A DNA stretch of 64,000 nt from Dyella monticola (GCF_003363155.1 NZ_QRBE01000015.1:1-64000); one strand, 5' to 3'; counted from the stretch's first letter, positions 18,253 through 26,875 are shown. Notes: a model not told the origin generated them from the sequence alone. A program made the numbers and translations.

Positions 18253-18418
18253 TTGGTGACCGACGAATTCAGCGCCCAGTACGTGAAGTTGGCTCCTCCC
18301 GCTACGACATCGATTTTTACGATGACGAGCGGCTTCGCGCGAAGCTTTGCCGCACCGAAGCACCCTAATCGAGATGCAAAGCGAAGCGTATCTGGCGTTG
18401 TCGCATCGGCCTGAGTAG
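18253..18418 (+). pseudogene. Remnant of a zapE 3' end
   Basis: Conceptual translation over two frames gives LVTDEFSAQYVKL, then FYDDERLRAKLCRTEA, then LIEMQSEAYLALSHRPE and a stop at 18416-18418. These line up in order with the last 55 residues of the intact ZapE at 16755-16925 (LVDEFYDRHVKL, LYDGERLRAEFGRTES, LIEMQSEEYLALPHLQ). Two frameshifts are needed, one near 18305-18315 and a one-base loss near 18361. There is no start and no upstream part of the gene. It is therefore a 3' stump of a second, diverged zapE on the same strand as the intact gene. Confidence 0.8.
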
Positions 18419-18487
18419 CGCACCCACTTCACCCTTCCGGCCGCAAGCTGTTACCGTGCCTCTCTCGCATCCATTCGGGAGCTATCC

Positions 18488-18874
18488 GTGCTGACCGCGC
18501 TCACCTTTGCACTGCTTGCGGGTATGCAAACGCCCGCACCGCCCGATACCTTCACTGACCGCGCGCAGCGCGCCAAAATGATAGAAGCGAGTGCTACCGG
18601 TCCGGCCTACCAGAAACAGTTCTGGGCCAAGACCGGCAACCCGATGACAGATGCACTCAAAGGCTGCATCGCACTCAGCAAACACCCCGACAAATCACCC
18701 TTCACCCTGGTGGCGGATATCTCGCCCGATGGGCATCCGCTGAACGTCGAAGTGCGCGCGCCGACTCCAGTGGCGAAATGCCTTGAAAGCCACTTCGCCA
18801 CATGGACGTTTCCTGCACCGCCCAAGCTGCCCGATTCGGTGAACTATCCGATCGAAATCGATGTGAGCATGTAA
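18488..18874 (+). CDS. Small exported protein of unknown function
   Basis: 128 residues from a GTG start with GGGAG seven bases upstream. The first ~15 residues (MLTALTFALLAGMQT) look like a short signal peptide. The C-terminal half, with ADISPDGHPLNVEVRAP, KCLESHFATWTFPAPP and YPIEIDVSM, has the strand-helix-strand pattern of TonB/AgmX-type C-terminal domains, including the typical Trp-x-Phe-Pro and a Cys before the helix. It lacks a TonB transmembrane and Pro-rich part, so it is not itself an energy transducer. Cysteines at the GCIAL and KCLES positions could form a disulfide. The function is unknown. Confidence 0.7.
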   Translation: MLTALTFALLAGMQTPAPPDTFTDRAQRAKMIEASATGPAYQKQFWAKTGNPMTDALKGCIALSKHPDKSPFTLVADISPDGHPLNVEVRAPTPVAKCLESHFATWTFPAPPKLPDSVNYPIEIDVSM

Positions 18875-18964
18875 GCACCATTCTTGCCTCGGCGCAGTTC
18901 CCGCTAAAGCGGAGGCGTCTTCGCGGGAATGACGGCCAGCAAGGATGGCGCAAAGAGGAAGCGA

Positions 18965-20257
18965 GTGCAGCGCAATATGCCGATATCCCGTTCCCATCGC
19001 GATAGCTTCAAGGCCATCCTGCGCGTGGTCAGCGGCAATTTCCTGGAGATGTACGACTTCATGGTCTACGGCTATTACGCGCCGTATATCGCCCATGCGT
19101 ACTTCCCAAGTCATAGTGACTACGCGTCATTGCTGCTCACGCTCGTGACGTTCGCAGCGGGATTCGTCATGCGCCCGGTGGGCGCGATCATACTAGGTGC
19201 GTATATCGATCACCTGGGGCGCCGGCGTGGCCTGCTGCTGACGTTGAGCCTGATGGCGGTCGGCACCTTGCTGGTAGCCGCCGTTCCCGATTACGCCACG
19301 ATCGGCGTTTTTGCCCCGCTGCTGGTTTTGGCTGGGCGATTGTTGCAAGGCTTCTCGGCGGGCGTGGAGCTTGGCGGCGTGTCGGTGTATCTCTCCGAAA
19401 TCGCCACGCCGGGACATCGTGGTTTTTACTGTTCATGGCAATCGGCGAGCCAGCAGGCTGCCGTGATGTTCGCCGCGTTGCTCGGCTTGCTGCTGCATGC
19501 TTGGATGGCGCCGCACGCGGTTGCATCGTGGGGTTGGCGCATTCCGTTTGTGATCGGCTGTTTGATCGCGCCGTTTCTGCTTGTGATTCGCCGCTCGCTG
19601 CAGGAAACCGAAGCGTTTCTGGCGCGCCACCGTCCAAATATCAGGGAGATTTACCGCTCCATGCTTGCGAATGCGCGTATCGTGCTGGTGGGCACGGCGA
19701 TGGTGATGATGACTACCGTGTCGTTCTATCTCATCACCGCCTACACACCGACGTTTGGCTCGCAGGTGTTGAAGCTATCGCAGGTCGACGTATTCGTGGT
19801 GACCCTGTGCGTGGGTCTGTCCAACTTCCTATGGCTGCCACTGATGGGCGCGCTGTCCGATCGCATTGGGCGCCGCCCCTTGTTGCTCGCCTGCACGGTG
19901 CTCGCGCTGCTCACCGCCTATCCCGTACTCGCCTGGCTCGCCGCCGCGCCCGATTTTGGCAAGCTGCTCGCGGTGGAGTTGTGGCTTTCTTTCCTCTACG
20001 CCAGCTACAACGGTGCGATGGTGGTGGCGCTTACCGAGATCATGCCGGCCGATGTGCGCACGACCGGCTTTTCGCTTGCCTATAGCCTTGCCACCACGGT
20101 GGGAGGATCCAGCCTGGCGATATCGCAGTGGCTGATTCATGTGACGGACAACAAGGCCGCGCCGGGCTTGTGGTTGTCGTTCGCGGCGCTGTGTGGGTTG
20201 ATAGCGACGTTGCTGGCGTTTCGCCAGCCGCATACGCGCACCATGCATCGCATTTAA
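18965..20257 (+). CDS. MFS transporter, citrate/tricarballylate:proton symporter type
   Basis: Inner-membrane symporter of about 430 residues, twelve predicted helices, metabolite:H+ symporter subfamily. Diagnostic motifs are [17 protein letters not shown] in helix 1, [10 protein letters not shown] in loop 2-3, [15 protein letters not shown] in helix 4 and [11 protein letters not shown] in loop 8-9. These resemble CitA and TcuC. The GTG at 18965 has AGAGGA five bases upstream. The longer frame from ATG 18929 runs through a genome repeat (GCGGGAATGACGG) and is less likely. Substrate assignment to citrate or a related tricarboxylate is by family only. It converges on the alpha-galactosidase gene. 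Confidence 0.85.
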   Translation: MQRNMPISRSHRDSFKAILRVVSGNFLEMYDFMVYGYYAPYIAHAYFPSHSDYASLLLTLVTFAAGFVMRPVGAIILGAYIDHLGRRRGLLLTLSLMAVGTLLVAAVPDYATIGVFAPLLVLAGRLLQGFSAGVELGGVSVYLSEIATPGHRGFYCSWQSASQQAAVMFAALLGLLLHAWMAPHAVASWGWRIPFVIGCLIAPFLLVIRRSLQETEAFLARHRPNIREIYRSMLANARIVLVGTAMVMMTTVSFYLITAYTPTFGSQVLKLSQVDVFVVTLCVGLSNFLWLPLMGALSDRIGRRPLLLACTVLALLTAYPVLAWLAAAPDFGKLLAVELWLSFLYASYNGAMVVALTEIMPADVRTTGFSLAYSLATTVGGSSLAISQWLIHVTDNKAAPGLWLSFAALCGLIATLLAFRQPHTRTMHRI

Positions 20258-20299
20258 TCATCCGCATTGCGGCTCAAATGACGTAAAGCACCGTACATC

Positions 20300-20380
20300 C
20301 CTCGACGTCATTCCGGCGAAGGCTGGAATTCATGCTTCGTATCGCGATGGATTCCGGCCTTCGCCGGAATGACGTCGAGG
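20300..20380. repeat. Long inverted repeat between convergent genes
   Basis: Arms 20300-20322 and 20358-20380 are perfect 23-base complements (CCTCGACGTCATTCCGGCGA... and its reverse complement), with a partly paired interior. The same core (GGATTCCGGCCTTCGCCGGAATGACG) occurs at 30146-30215. It is probably a bidirectional terminator as well as a dispersed repeat. Confidence 0.85.
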
Positions 20381-20433
20381 CAAGATGAGATATTTTTGAA
20401 ATGGCTCAAAGATTGCGTGGCTGCATGCCCTTA

Positions 20434-21633
20434 TCAGTGCGCACGCAGCTTCAACAAAACCACCCCGTACGCGGGCACGTCGAACACTTGCTTCGCGTCA
20501 ATACGCCCGAGATCCTTGTGCTCCCACACATCACGCGCCGCCACCGCACCCTTGAGACCCAGCGCGTTGAAATCCAGCGAAGCATTCAAGGAATGGTTGA
20601 GCGTGTTGATCAAGCCGACGGCGATCGAACCGTCCGCCAGTGGCCGCGACCAGATCTGGATCGGGCCTTCCTGAAACACACGATTGCCCGCGATACCCCG
20701 CGGATCCTGATTGATGGTGATCACTTCCTTGTTGATAAGCACCTCGCGCGTCACCGCATCCATCGTGAAAAGATCGTTGCCGGCGATCAATGGCGCGGCG
20801 AGCAGCGCCCACAAGCTCATGTGCGTGCGTTCCATCGCCTGCGTGTCCATGCCTTTGTTGCCGATTTCCAGCATGTCCGCATCGTTCCAGTGACCAGGAC
20901 CGGCAAAACGCTGCAAGCCTTGCTGCGCGCTGGCGTTGAACATCATGCTGACGTAATTGGCTTCAATGTCGTCGGTAGTGCGCCACAGGTTGGCGCCCAC
21001 ATCCTTGCCCCACGCCCACACGCGGCCCCAGCCGTAGCTGCATAACGCGTACACGATCGGTCGGCCAGTGGCCTTCAAGGCCTCATGCATCTTCAGGTAG
21101 GCGGCTTTCATCATCGCCACCTGTTCGGCTTCCGGCTTGCCTTTCAAGGAGTCGGTGAAGCTGCACAGATCGTATTTGAGGTAATCCACGCCCCAGCTTG
21201 CGTACAACGTCGCGTCCTGTGCCTCATGACCGTAGCTGCCGGTGTAGCCCGCGCAGGTTTTCGGACCGGGCGAAGAGTAGATGCCGAACTTCAGCCCCTT
21301 ACTGTGCACGTAGTCGACCAGCGCTTTCATATCGGGAAACTTGGCGTTCGGATGCAGCACGCCGTGCGCATCGCGCTCACCCTGCCAGCCATCGTCGATG
21401 ATGATATATCGATACCCGGCCGCCGCCATGCCACTGGACACCATCGCGTCGGCCGCGTGGCGAATATCCGCATCGGTGACAGCGGCGCCAAAATGATTCC
21501 AGCTGTTCCAGCCCATCGGCGGGGTTCGCGCCAGGGATGCATTGTCGATCGAGGCCGCCGTGGCGAGCCATGGCCATACCAGTGCGCCGATCACGCACAA
21601 CCACCACACTGCTGCTTTGCTGCGCTTGCTCAT
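20434..21633 (-). CDS. Secreted alpha-galactosidase, GH27
   Basis: Glycoside hydrolase family 27 enzyme, 399 residues, releasing terminal alpha-linked galactose. Two ATGs follow GGGGAG; the second (21633) has the better spacing. A signal peptide ends near WLATAAS. The N-terminal GH27 signature is TPPMGWNSWNHFG, followed by YIIIDDGWQ and FGIYSSPGPKTCAG. The nucleophile is Asp155 in YLKYDLC, and the acid/base is one of the Asp pair in LWRTTDDI (221-222). The C-terminal part forms the beta-sandwich domain, ending KQVFDVPAYGVVLLKL. The protein is likely periplasmic or secreted and used for plant galactosides. It stands alone, divergent from a small membrane-protein gene. Confidence 0.92.
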   Translation of the reverse strand: MSKRSKAAVWWLCVIGALVWPWLATAASIDNASLARTPPMGWNSWNHFGAAVTDADIRHAADAMVSSGMAAAGYRYIIIDDGWQGERDAHGVLHPNAKFPDMKALVDYVHSKGLKFGIYSSPGPKTCAGYTGSYGHEAQDATLYASWGVDYLKYDLCSFTDSLKGKPEAEQVAMMKAAYLKMHEALKATGRPIVYALCSYGWGRVWAWGKDVGANLWRTTDDIEANYVSMMFNASAQQGLQRFAGPGHWNDADMLEIGNKGMDTQAMERTHMSLWALLAAPLIAGNDLFTMDAVTREVLINKEVITINQDPRGIAGNRVFQEGPIQIWSRPLADGSIAVGLINTLNHSLNASLDFNALGLKGAVAARDVWEHKDLGRIDAKQVFDVPAYGVVLLKLRAH

Positions 21634-21725
21634 CATCACACTCCCCGGAAACAACTCTTGGAGAATAACTGAGCCGCTTCATCGGTTGCGCTACGATCCG
21701 GTCACCCTTTCGCGGAGTCGTTTGC

Positions 21726-22025
21726 ATGAAGCGCGCCCCTGCCGGTTCGGTCGTCGGCTTGTGTTCGGCCTCCGCCACGATGTCGGCGATGGGCATGGCC
21801 TTCCTGGGTTACTGGGGCGTGCACGAACCCACGCCTTGGGTGGCGCGCGACATTGTGGTGGTGTGCCTGGCCTTCTTAAGCTTTCTGGCGTTGGGAACGA
21901 CGATCTGGGTCGCCACCACGCCGGTGCCGGAAGGTGCCGTGGAGCGCATCGCCCCCGCCCGGCTGACCTTCGCCTCAGGACTGGTGCTGATGTGGGTGGG
22001 AATCATCGTCGCCATCGCGCGCTAG
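21726..22025 (+). CDS. Small membrane protein of unknown function
   Basis: 99 residues with GGAG nine bases before the ATG. Three hydrophobic segments are visible: VVGLCSASATMSAMGMAFLGY, IVVVCLAFLSFLALGTTIWV and the C-terminal FASGLVLMWVGIIVAIA. A short loop TTPVPEGAVERIAPA lies between the last two. No family recognised. It is divergent from the alpha-galactosidase gene and ends about 120 bases before the nrd promoter. Confidence 0.6.
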   Translation: MKRAPAGSVVGLCSASATMSAMGMAFLGYWGVHEPTPWVARDIVVVCLAFLSFLALGTTIWVATTPVPEGAVERIAPARLTFASGLVLMWVGIIVAIAR

Positions 22026-22078
22026 CCAGCAAAAAATCCCGAATCCGCGCAGCCCGCACGGCGCCTGGGGTTGCCCAG

Positions 22079-22142
22079 TTATCCACCGGCTTATCCACAA
22101 TTTATTGGGTTGACCGGCGCGGATGACCCCGATATGTTGTGT
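22079..22142 (+). promoter_or_regulatory. nrd promoter with DnaA boxes and tandem NrdR-like boxes
   Basis: A sigma-70 pair TTGACC (22110-22115) and TATGTT (22133-22138) is spaced by 17 bases. Upstream lie two same-strand DnaA-box sequences, TTATCCACC (22079-22087) and the perfect consensus TTATCCACA (22091-22099). Two 16-base NrdR-like boxes, 22095-22110 (13 of 16 matches to acaCwAtATaTwGtgt) and 22127-22142 (12 of 16), are separated by 16 bases, which is the spacing known for NrdR tandem sites. The second box covers the -10 element. In E. coli, DnaA and NrdR both act at the nrdAB promoter. Confidence 0.75.
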
Positions 22143-22144
22143 CC

Positions 22145-22323
22145 GTCGGTTGCCGCTTTCAGACGATTTCGAAGGCGGTGAGGGAATCCGGTGCAAGTCC
22201 GGAACTGCCCCGCAGCGGTAAGCGGAGACGAAAGCCCGAATCGCACTGGCCTTCGCAGGCCGGGAAGCGGGGTGAGTAGGCGGGCCGCAAGGCTCACATC
22301 CGCAAGTCCGAAGACCTGCCGAC
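22145..22323 (+). ncRNA. Cobalamin (B12) riboswitch in the nrdA leader
   Basis: All core elements of the cobalamin aptamer are present in order: GGGAATCCGGTG, CAAGTCCGGAACTGCCCCGC, AGCGGTAAGC, and the 3' AAGTCCGAAGACCTGCC. The closing stem pairs 22145-22150 with 22318-22323. It starts just downstream of the predicted promoter and ends about 190 bases before nrdA. A GTAAGGC/GCCTTGC hairpin (22326-22349) follows without a T-run. Such riboswitches normally shut off expression when adenosylcobalamin is present, which suits a B12-independent reductase in a genome that also has a B12-dependent one. Confidence 0.95.
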
Positions 22324-22513
22324 ACGGTAAGGCCGGAATGCCTTGCCGCTCGTGACGGCCGGAGAGGGGCGTGTCGTATCCGTGCGATGCGATCCACCAC
22401 GTAGCTGCCACATCAGCCCTGCGCGCGGGAGCAGGCGGTTGAGTACAAGGAACCTGCCCGCACGAACCGGATCCATCCGGCCCGGCCAGATTCCACAGCC
22501 TGGAGCATCCGAC

Positions 22514-25021
22514 ATGCAGCCTGTCGACACCGAATCGCGCGAGCGCACTGCCGACCGCGCCGACGCTAGCGTTTTTTCCGCCGACGACCCTACGCCGGCC
22601 TCAACTGACCCTGTAACGATGTCCGCGACCGCCGAAACACCTTTCATCCTGACCCCGCCGCACAACCCGGGCCAGATGCGCGTAACCAAGCGCAACGGCC
22701 GCCACGAAGGGGTCGACGTCAACAAAATCGTGCGCGCCGTAACCCGCAGCGCAGAAGGCCTGCATGCGGTCGATCCGCTGCGCGTGGCGTTGAAAACCAT
22801 CGGCGGCTTGTACGACGGTGCTACCACGCAGGAACTGGATCAGCTTTCTATCCGCACCTCCGCAGCGCTGACGGCCGAAGAACCCGAATACGGTCAGCTC
22901 GCCGCACGCCTGCTCAGCGCCTTCATCGACAAGGAAGTGAGCGGACAGGAAATCCAGAGCTTTTCGCAATCCATCGCGCGCGGTGCCGAGCTAGGCATCC
23001 TCAACGCGCGCCTGCGCGATTTCGTGATGGCCAATGCACGCAAGCTCAACGATGCGATCGACCTGACCGCCTCTCGCCGGTTCGAATACTTCGGCCTGCG
23101 CACCGTGTATGACCGTTATCTGCTGCGTCATCCGCAGCTTCGCAAGGCGATCGAGACGCCGCAGTATTTCTTCATGCGCATCGCCTGTGCGCTGGGTGGC
23201 AACGATATCGCCGAAACGCTGGAACTGTATCGCCTGCTCTCGTCGCTGGAGTACATCGCCAGTTCGCCGACGCTGTTCAATGCCGGTACGGCGCACGAAC
23301 AGTTGAGCTCCTGCTTCCTGCTGGACTCTCCACAGGATTCGCTGGAGTCGATCTACGAGAAATACGGCGATGTTGCCAAACTCAGCAAATTCGCGGGCGG
23401 CATTGGCCTTGCGTATTCGCGCGTGCGCTCGCGCGGTTCGCTGATCAAAGGCACGAATGGCCATTCCAACGGCCTGGTGCCGTGGCTGAAGACGCTGGAT
23501 GCGTCCGTCGCCGCGGTCAACCAGGGCGGCAAGCGCAAAGGCGCGGCATGCGTGTATCTCGAACCGTGGCACGCAGACATCGAGGAATTTCTCGAACTAC
23601 GCGACAACACCGGCGACGAAGCACGCCGCACGCACAACCTCAACCTCGCCAACTGGATTCCCGACGAATTCATGCGCCGCGTAGAGCACGACGGCAACTG
23701 GTCGCTGTTCGATCCCAAGGTAGTGCCGCATCTGGTCGACAGCTGGGGCGAAACCTTCGAGCGCGCCTATCACAAGGCCGAAGCCGAAGGTCTCGCCGTA
23801 AAAACGGTCAAGGCGCGCGAACTCTACGCGCGCATGCTGCGCACACTGGCGCAGACCGGTAACGGGTGGATGACTTTCAAGGATCGCAGCAACGCCACCA
23901 GCAACCAGACGGCCAAGCCCGAGAATGTCATTCATCTCTCGAACTTGTGCACCGAGATTCTGGAAGTCACCAGCGCCGGCGAAACGGCCGTGTGCAACCT
24001 CGGTTCGATCAACCTCGCCCGTCATGTCGTGGATGGTGCGTTCGACTTCGCCAAACTCGCTGCGACCGCGCGCACGGCCGTGCGTCAACTCGATCGCGTG
24101 ATCGATCTGAACTTCTATCCGATCGATACCGCGGCAACGGCCAATCGCAAATGGCGACCGGTCGGCCTTGGGGTGATGGGTTTGCAGGATGTGTTCTTCA
24201 AACTGCGCCTGCCCTTCGATTCGGCTGAAGCGGCGGAGCTTTCGACACGCATCGCCGAAGAGATCTATTACAACGCGTTGGCGCAATCGAACGCATTGGC
24301 CGAGCAGTACGGCGCTCATCCGGGCTTTGAGGAAAGCCGCGCGGCCAACGGTGAACTGCAATGTGACTATTGGCCGAACGCCAAACCGCATGACGCCGCA
24401 CGCTGGAATGCACTGCGCGAAGCGATCAAAGCCAATGGCCTGCGCAACTCGCTGCTGATTGCGATTGCCCCCACCGCGACGATTGCTTCCATTGCCGGCT
24501 GCTATGAATGCATCGAGCCGCAAGTAAGCAACCTCTTCAAGCGCGAAACGCTTTCCGGCGATTTCCTGGTCGTCAACCGCCATCTGGTCGACGAGCTGAA
24601 GGCGCTGGGCTTGTGGACACCTGAAATCCGCGACGCCATCAAGCTGGCGGACGGTTCGATCCAAGGTATTACCGCCATCCCCGAACGCTTGCGCTCGATC
24701 TATCGCACGGTGTGGGAACTGCCGCAAAAAGCACTGATCGACCTGGCCGCTGCCCGCGGCGCATACATCGACCAGAGCCAGTCGCTGAACCTGTTCATGG
24801 AAAATCCGAACATCGGACAGTTGAGTTCGATGTACATGTACGCATGGAAGGCGGGCGTCAAGACGACGTACTACCTGCGCTCGCGTCCGGCGACCAAGAT
24901 TGCGAAGACCACGGTAACGGCCTCGACGGTCGCGGTGCCCGAGCCCAGCGCGCAGGATGCGGCGACAGCAGCGGTGTTCTGTTCCTTGGAAAATCCCGAG
25001 TACTGCGAGGCGTGCCAGTAA
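22514..25021 (+). CDS. nrdA: Ribonucleoside-diphosphate reductase class Ia, alpha subunit
   Basis: Large catalytic subunit (835 residues) that reduces ribonucleoside diphosphates to deoxyribonucleotides. ATG 22514 has TGGAG eight bases upstream; the frame extends upstream but only through the leader. After ~55 variable residues there is an ATP-cone (MRVTKRNGRHEGVDVNKIV), the site for dATP/ATP activity control. Active-site segments are QLSSCFL, NVIHLSNLCTEI, TAVCNLGSINLA and PTATIASIAGCYECIEP. The C-terminal redox pair is YCEACQ. It heads the operon nrdA, KTSC-like gene, nrdB, GNAT gene and lies behind a B12 riboswitch and NrdR/DnaA sites. Confidence 0.97.
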   Translation: MQPVDTESRERTADRADASVFSADDPTPASTDPVTMSATAETPFILTPPHNPGQMRVTKRNGRHEGVDVNKIVRAVTRSAEGLHAVDPLRVALKTIGGLYDGATTQELDQLSIRTSAALTAEEPEYGQLAARLLSAFIDKEVSGQEIQSFSQSIARGAELGILNARLRDFVMANARKLNDAIDLTASRRFEYFGLRTVYDRYLLRHPQLRKAIETPQYFFMRIACALGGNDIAETLELYRLLSSLEYIASSPTLFNAGTAHEQLSSCFLLDSPQDSLESIYEKYGDVAKLSKFAGGIGLAYSRVRSRGSLIKGTNGHSNGLVPWLKTLDASVAAVNQGGKRKGAACVYLEPWHADIEEFLELRDNTGDEARRTHNLNLANWIPDEFMRRVEHDGNWSLFDPKVVPHLVDSWGETFERAYHKAEAEGLAVKTVKARELYARMLRTLAQTGNGWMTFKDRSNATSNQTAKPENVIHLSNLCTEILEVTSAGETAVCNLGSINLARHVVDGAFDFAKLAATARTAVRQLDRVIDLNFYPIDTAATANRKWRPVGLGVMGLQDVFFKLRLPFDSAEAAELSTRIAEEIYYNALAQSNALAEQYGAHPGFEESRAANGELQCDYWPNAKPHDAARWNALREAIKANGLRNSLLIAIAPTATIASIAGCYECIEPQVSNLFKRETLSGDFLVVNRHLVDELKALGLWTPEIRDAIKLADGSIQGITAIPERLRSIYRTVWELPQKALIDLAAARGAYIDQSQSLNLFMENPNIGQLSSMYMYAWKAGVKTTYYLRSRPATKIAKTTVTASTVAVPEPSAQDAATAAVFCSLENPEYCEACQ

Positions 25022-25092
25022 TGCTCGTCGCCCCGGCGAGTGCCGGGTCCCAACAACTCCCGACACACCCTTCATGACGATCCATCCGAGCC

Positions 25093-25329
25093 ATGCCTGA
25101 AATGAAGCCCTACCGCAATCGCAGCGGGCGCTCGGGTGTGCTCGCCTATGCGATCGGCGAGAGCTACATTCTTGTTCGCTTTGTCAACGATGGCACTTAT
25201 GAATACACCGATGCCAAGCCTGGACGCATGCACCTACACAACATGCAGCGACTTGCCACGGCCGGCATCGGCCTCTCCACGTATATCGGTCGTTTCGTGC
25301 GCGGGAACTATGCGCGCAAGCTCGACTGA
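25093..25329 (+). CDS. KTSC-like small protein within the nrd operon
   Basis: 78 residues, MPEMKPYRNRSGRSG at the start. The pattern SGVLAYAIGESYILVRF, GTYEYTDA, LATAGIGLSTYIGRFVRGNY matches the short KTSC domain (named for lysyl-tRNA synthetase C-terminal extensions): an ILVRF strand, G-x-Y-x-Y, a helix and a final R-G-x-Y. The ribosome binding site is weak; ATG 25102 is an alternative start. It is placed 71 bases after nrdA and 19 before nrdB, so it is very likely co-transcribed. KTSC proteins have no established role in deoxyribonucleotide synthesis; a link is inference from position. Confidence 0.72.
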   Translation: MPEMKPYRNRSGRSGVLAYAIGESYILVRFVNDGTYEYTDAKPGRMHLHNMQRLATAGIGLSTYIGRFVRGNYARKLD

Positions 25330-25348
25330 CGCCGCTTAAGGAACCTCC

Positions 25349-26356
25349 ATGTCCGATCACATTCTCGACCCCGGTTTTGAACTCACGCTGCGCCCCATGC
25401 GTTATCCGGAGTTTTACGAGATGTATCGCAACGCGATCAAGAACACCTGGACGGTGGAGGAAGTGGATTTTTCGCTCGACGTCACGGATTTGAAGTCGAA
25501 GATGACGGATGCGGACCGCCATCTGATTCATCGCCTTGTCGCTTTCTTCGCCACCGGTGACGCCATCGTGGCGAACAACCTCGTGCTGAACCTGTACCAG
25601 CACATCAACGCGCCGGAAGCGCGCATGTATCTGTCACGCCAGCTGTACGAGGAGGCGCTGCATGTGCAGTTTTACCTCACGCTGCTGGACACCTACATTC
25701 CTGACCCGAATGAGCGCAACAAGGCATTCGCGGCCATCGAGAACATTCCGTCGATTCGGCAGAAGGGCGCGTTCTGTTTCAAGTGGATCGACTCCATCCA
25801 GAATCTGCAAAAGCTGGAAGCGCGCGCGCAGCGCCGGCAGTTCCTTCTCAATGTGATCTGCTTCGCCGCGTGTATCGAAGGCTTGTTCTTCTTCGCCGCC
25901 TTCGCCTACGTGTATTTCCTGCGTTCACGCGGTCTACTGCACGGCCTAGCTTCGGGCACCAACTGGGTATTCCGCGATGAATCAGGTCATATGGCGTTCG
26001 CCTTTGCAGTGGTACGTACCGTGCGCGCACAGGAGCCGGATCTGTTCGACGAGGCGATGCGCACACAGATTGAAGCCATGCTGGAAGAAGCCATCGCCTG
26101 CGAAACGCAATTTGCCGAAGATGTGCTTTCCGGCGGCGTTGCCGGTTTGTCGGTGAAGGATATGCGCCAGTATCTGGAATATTGCGCGGACCAACGCCTG
26201 GTTCAGCTCGATCTGCCGAAGAAATACGGCGCGAAAAATCCATTCGACTTCATGGACCTGCAAGACGTGCAGGAAGTCACCAATTTCTTCGAGCGTCGCG
26301 TGTCGGCGTACCAGGTGGGCGTGGAAGGCGAGGTGGCATTCGACATGGCGTTCTGA
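25349..26356 (+). CDS. nrdB: Ribonucleoside-diphosphate reductase class Ia, beta subunit
   Basis: Radical-generating subunit, 335 residues, with AAGGA upstream of the ATG. The diiron ligands are Asp71 (FATGDAIV), Glu102 and His105 (EEALHVQFY), Glu177 (CIEGLFFF), and Glu211 and His214 (RDESGHMAF). Tyr109, at E-x-x-H-x-x-x-Y spacing, is the expected tyrosyl-radical residue, so this is a class I enzyme with a standard radical site. The C-terminal peptide (GEVAFDMAF) should dock on NrdA. Its stop codon overlaps the next ATG (TGATG), pointing to coupling with the GNAT gene. Confidence 0.97.
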   Translation: MSDHILDPGFELTLRPMRYPEFYEMYRNAIKNTWTVEEVDFSLDVTDLKSKMTDADRHLIHRLVAFFATGDAIVANNLVLNLYQHINAPEARMYLSRQLYEEALHVQFYLTLLDTYIPDPNERNKAFAAIENIPSIRQKGAFCFKWIDSIQNLQKLEARAQRRQFLLNVICFAACIEGLFFFAAFAYVYFLRSRGLLHGLASGTNWVFRDESGHMAFAFAVVRTVRAQEPDLFDEAMRTQIEAMLEEAIACETQFAEDVLSGGVAGLSVKDMRQYLEYCADQRLVQLDLPKKYGAKNPFDFMDLQDVQEVTNFFERRVSAYQVGVEGEVAFDMAF

Positions 26357-26802
26357 TGCAATCAGCATCCATGAGCGAACCCCTTATCATCGTTACCGAC
26401 GCGCCCGACGCCGCCGATCTGGCGGCCGTGCGCGAACAGCTTTCGCGTTTCAATTTCAGCGCCACCGGCATCGACGACCAGCGCGCGCTGGCGTTGCTGG
26501 TAAAAGACCCCAAAACCGGCACGGTGCTCGGCGGCCTGACCGGCCGCACGTCACGCGGCGTGCTTTTCGTGGACATGTTCTTTCTTGCTGAAACGCTGCG
26601 TGGCACAGGTCTCGGCAGCAAGCTGTTGCGGATGGCGGAAGAGGAAGGCGTGCGCCGTGGTTGTCACCACGGCGTGCTGTATACCAATACCTTCCAAGCG
26701 CCGTCGTTCTACAAGAAGCATGGCTGGCGCGAATTTGGAGAGATTCCGAGCGACCCATCCGGGACCAGCCGGCTGTTTTTCATGAAGGAACTGGTTTCTT
26801 AA
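26356..26802 (+). CDS. GNAT family N-acetyltransferase
   Basis: 148 residues; the first ATG overlaps the nrdB stop codon by one base, and ATG 26371 (MSEPLI) is an alternative. The acetyl-CoA binding motif A is LRGTGLGSKLLRMAEEEGV, preceded by the VLFVDMFFLAE strand and followed by LYTNTFQAPSFYKKHGW, the usual strand-helix and F-Y-x-K-x-G-F/W segment. The target is unknown. Coupling to nrdB suggests it shares the control of the nrd operon. A palindrome follows the gene. Confidence 0.85.
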   Translation: MQSASMSEPLIIVTDAPDAADLAAVREQLSRFNFSATGIDDQRALALLVKDPKTGTVLGGLTGRTSRGVLFVDMFFLAETLRGTGLGSKLLRMAEEEGVRRGCHHGVLYTNTFQAPSFYKKHGWREFGEIPSDPSGTSRLFFMKELVS

Positions 26803-26833
26803 GCGGCGACATTTCACGTCATCACGATTGATT

Positions 26834-26857
26834 CCCTCCCCTGCCCGCAGGGGAGGG
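26834..26857. repeat. Palindromic repeat between convergent genes
   Basis: CCCTCCCCTG / CAGGGGAGGG arms around CCCG; a single copy of the common palindrome, located between the GNAT gene and the DUF2076 gene, where it can end both transcripts. Confidence 0.7.
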
Positions 26858-26875
26858 AGTGGCCCGCATAATCGC

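Noticed and set aside
18929..18964. ATG at 18929 as start of the citrate-type MFS gene.
   Set aside because: It lies in a degenerate copy of a dispersed repeat and has no ribosome binding site; GTG 18965 has AGAGGA at good distance.
23597..25075. A 492-codon open frame on the minus strand.
   Set aside because: Antisense to nrdA, which is certain from active-site motifs. No recognisable domain and a shadow-type composition.
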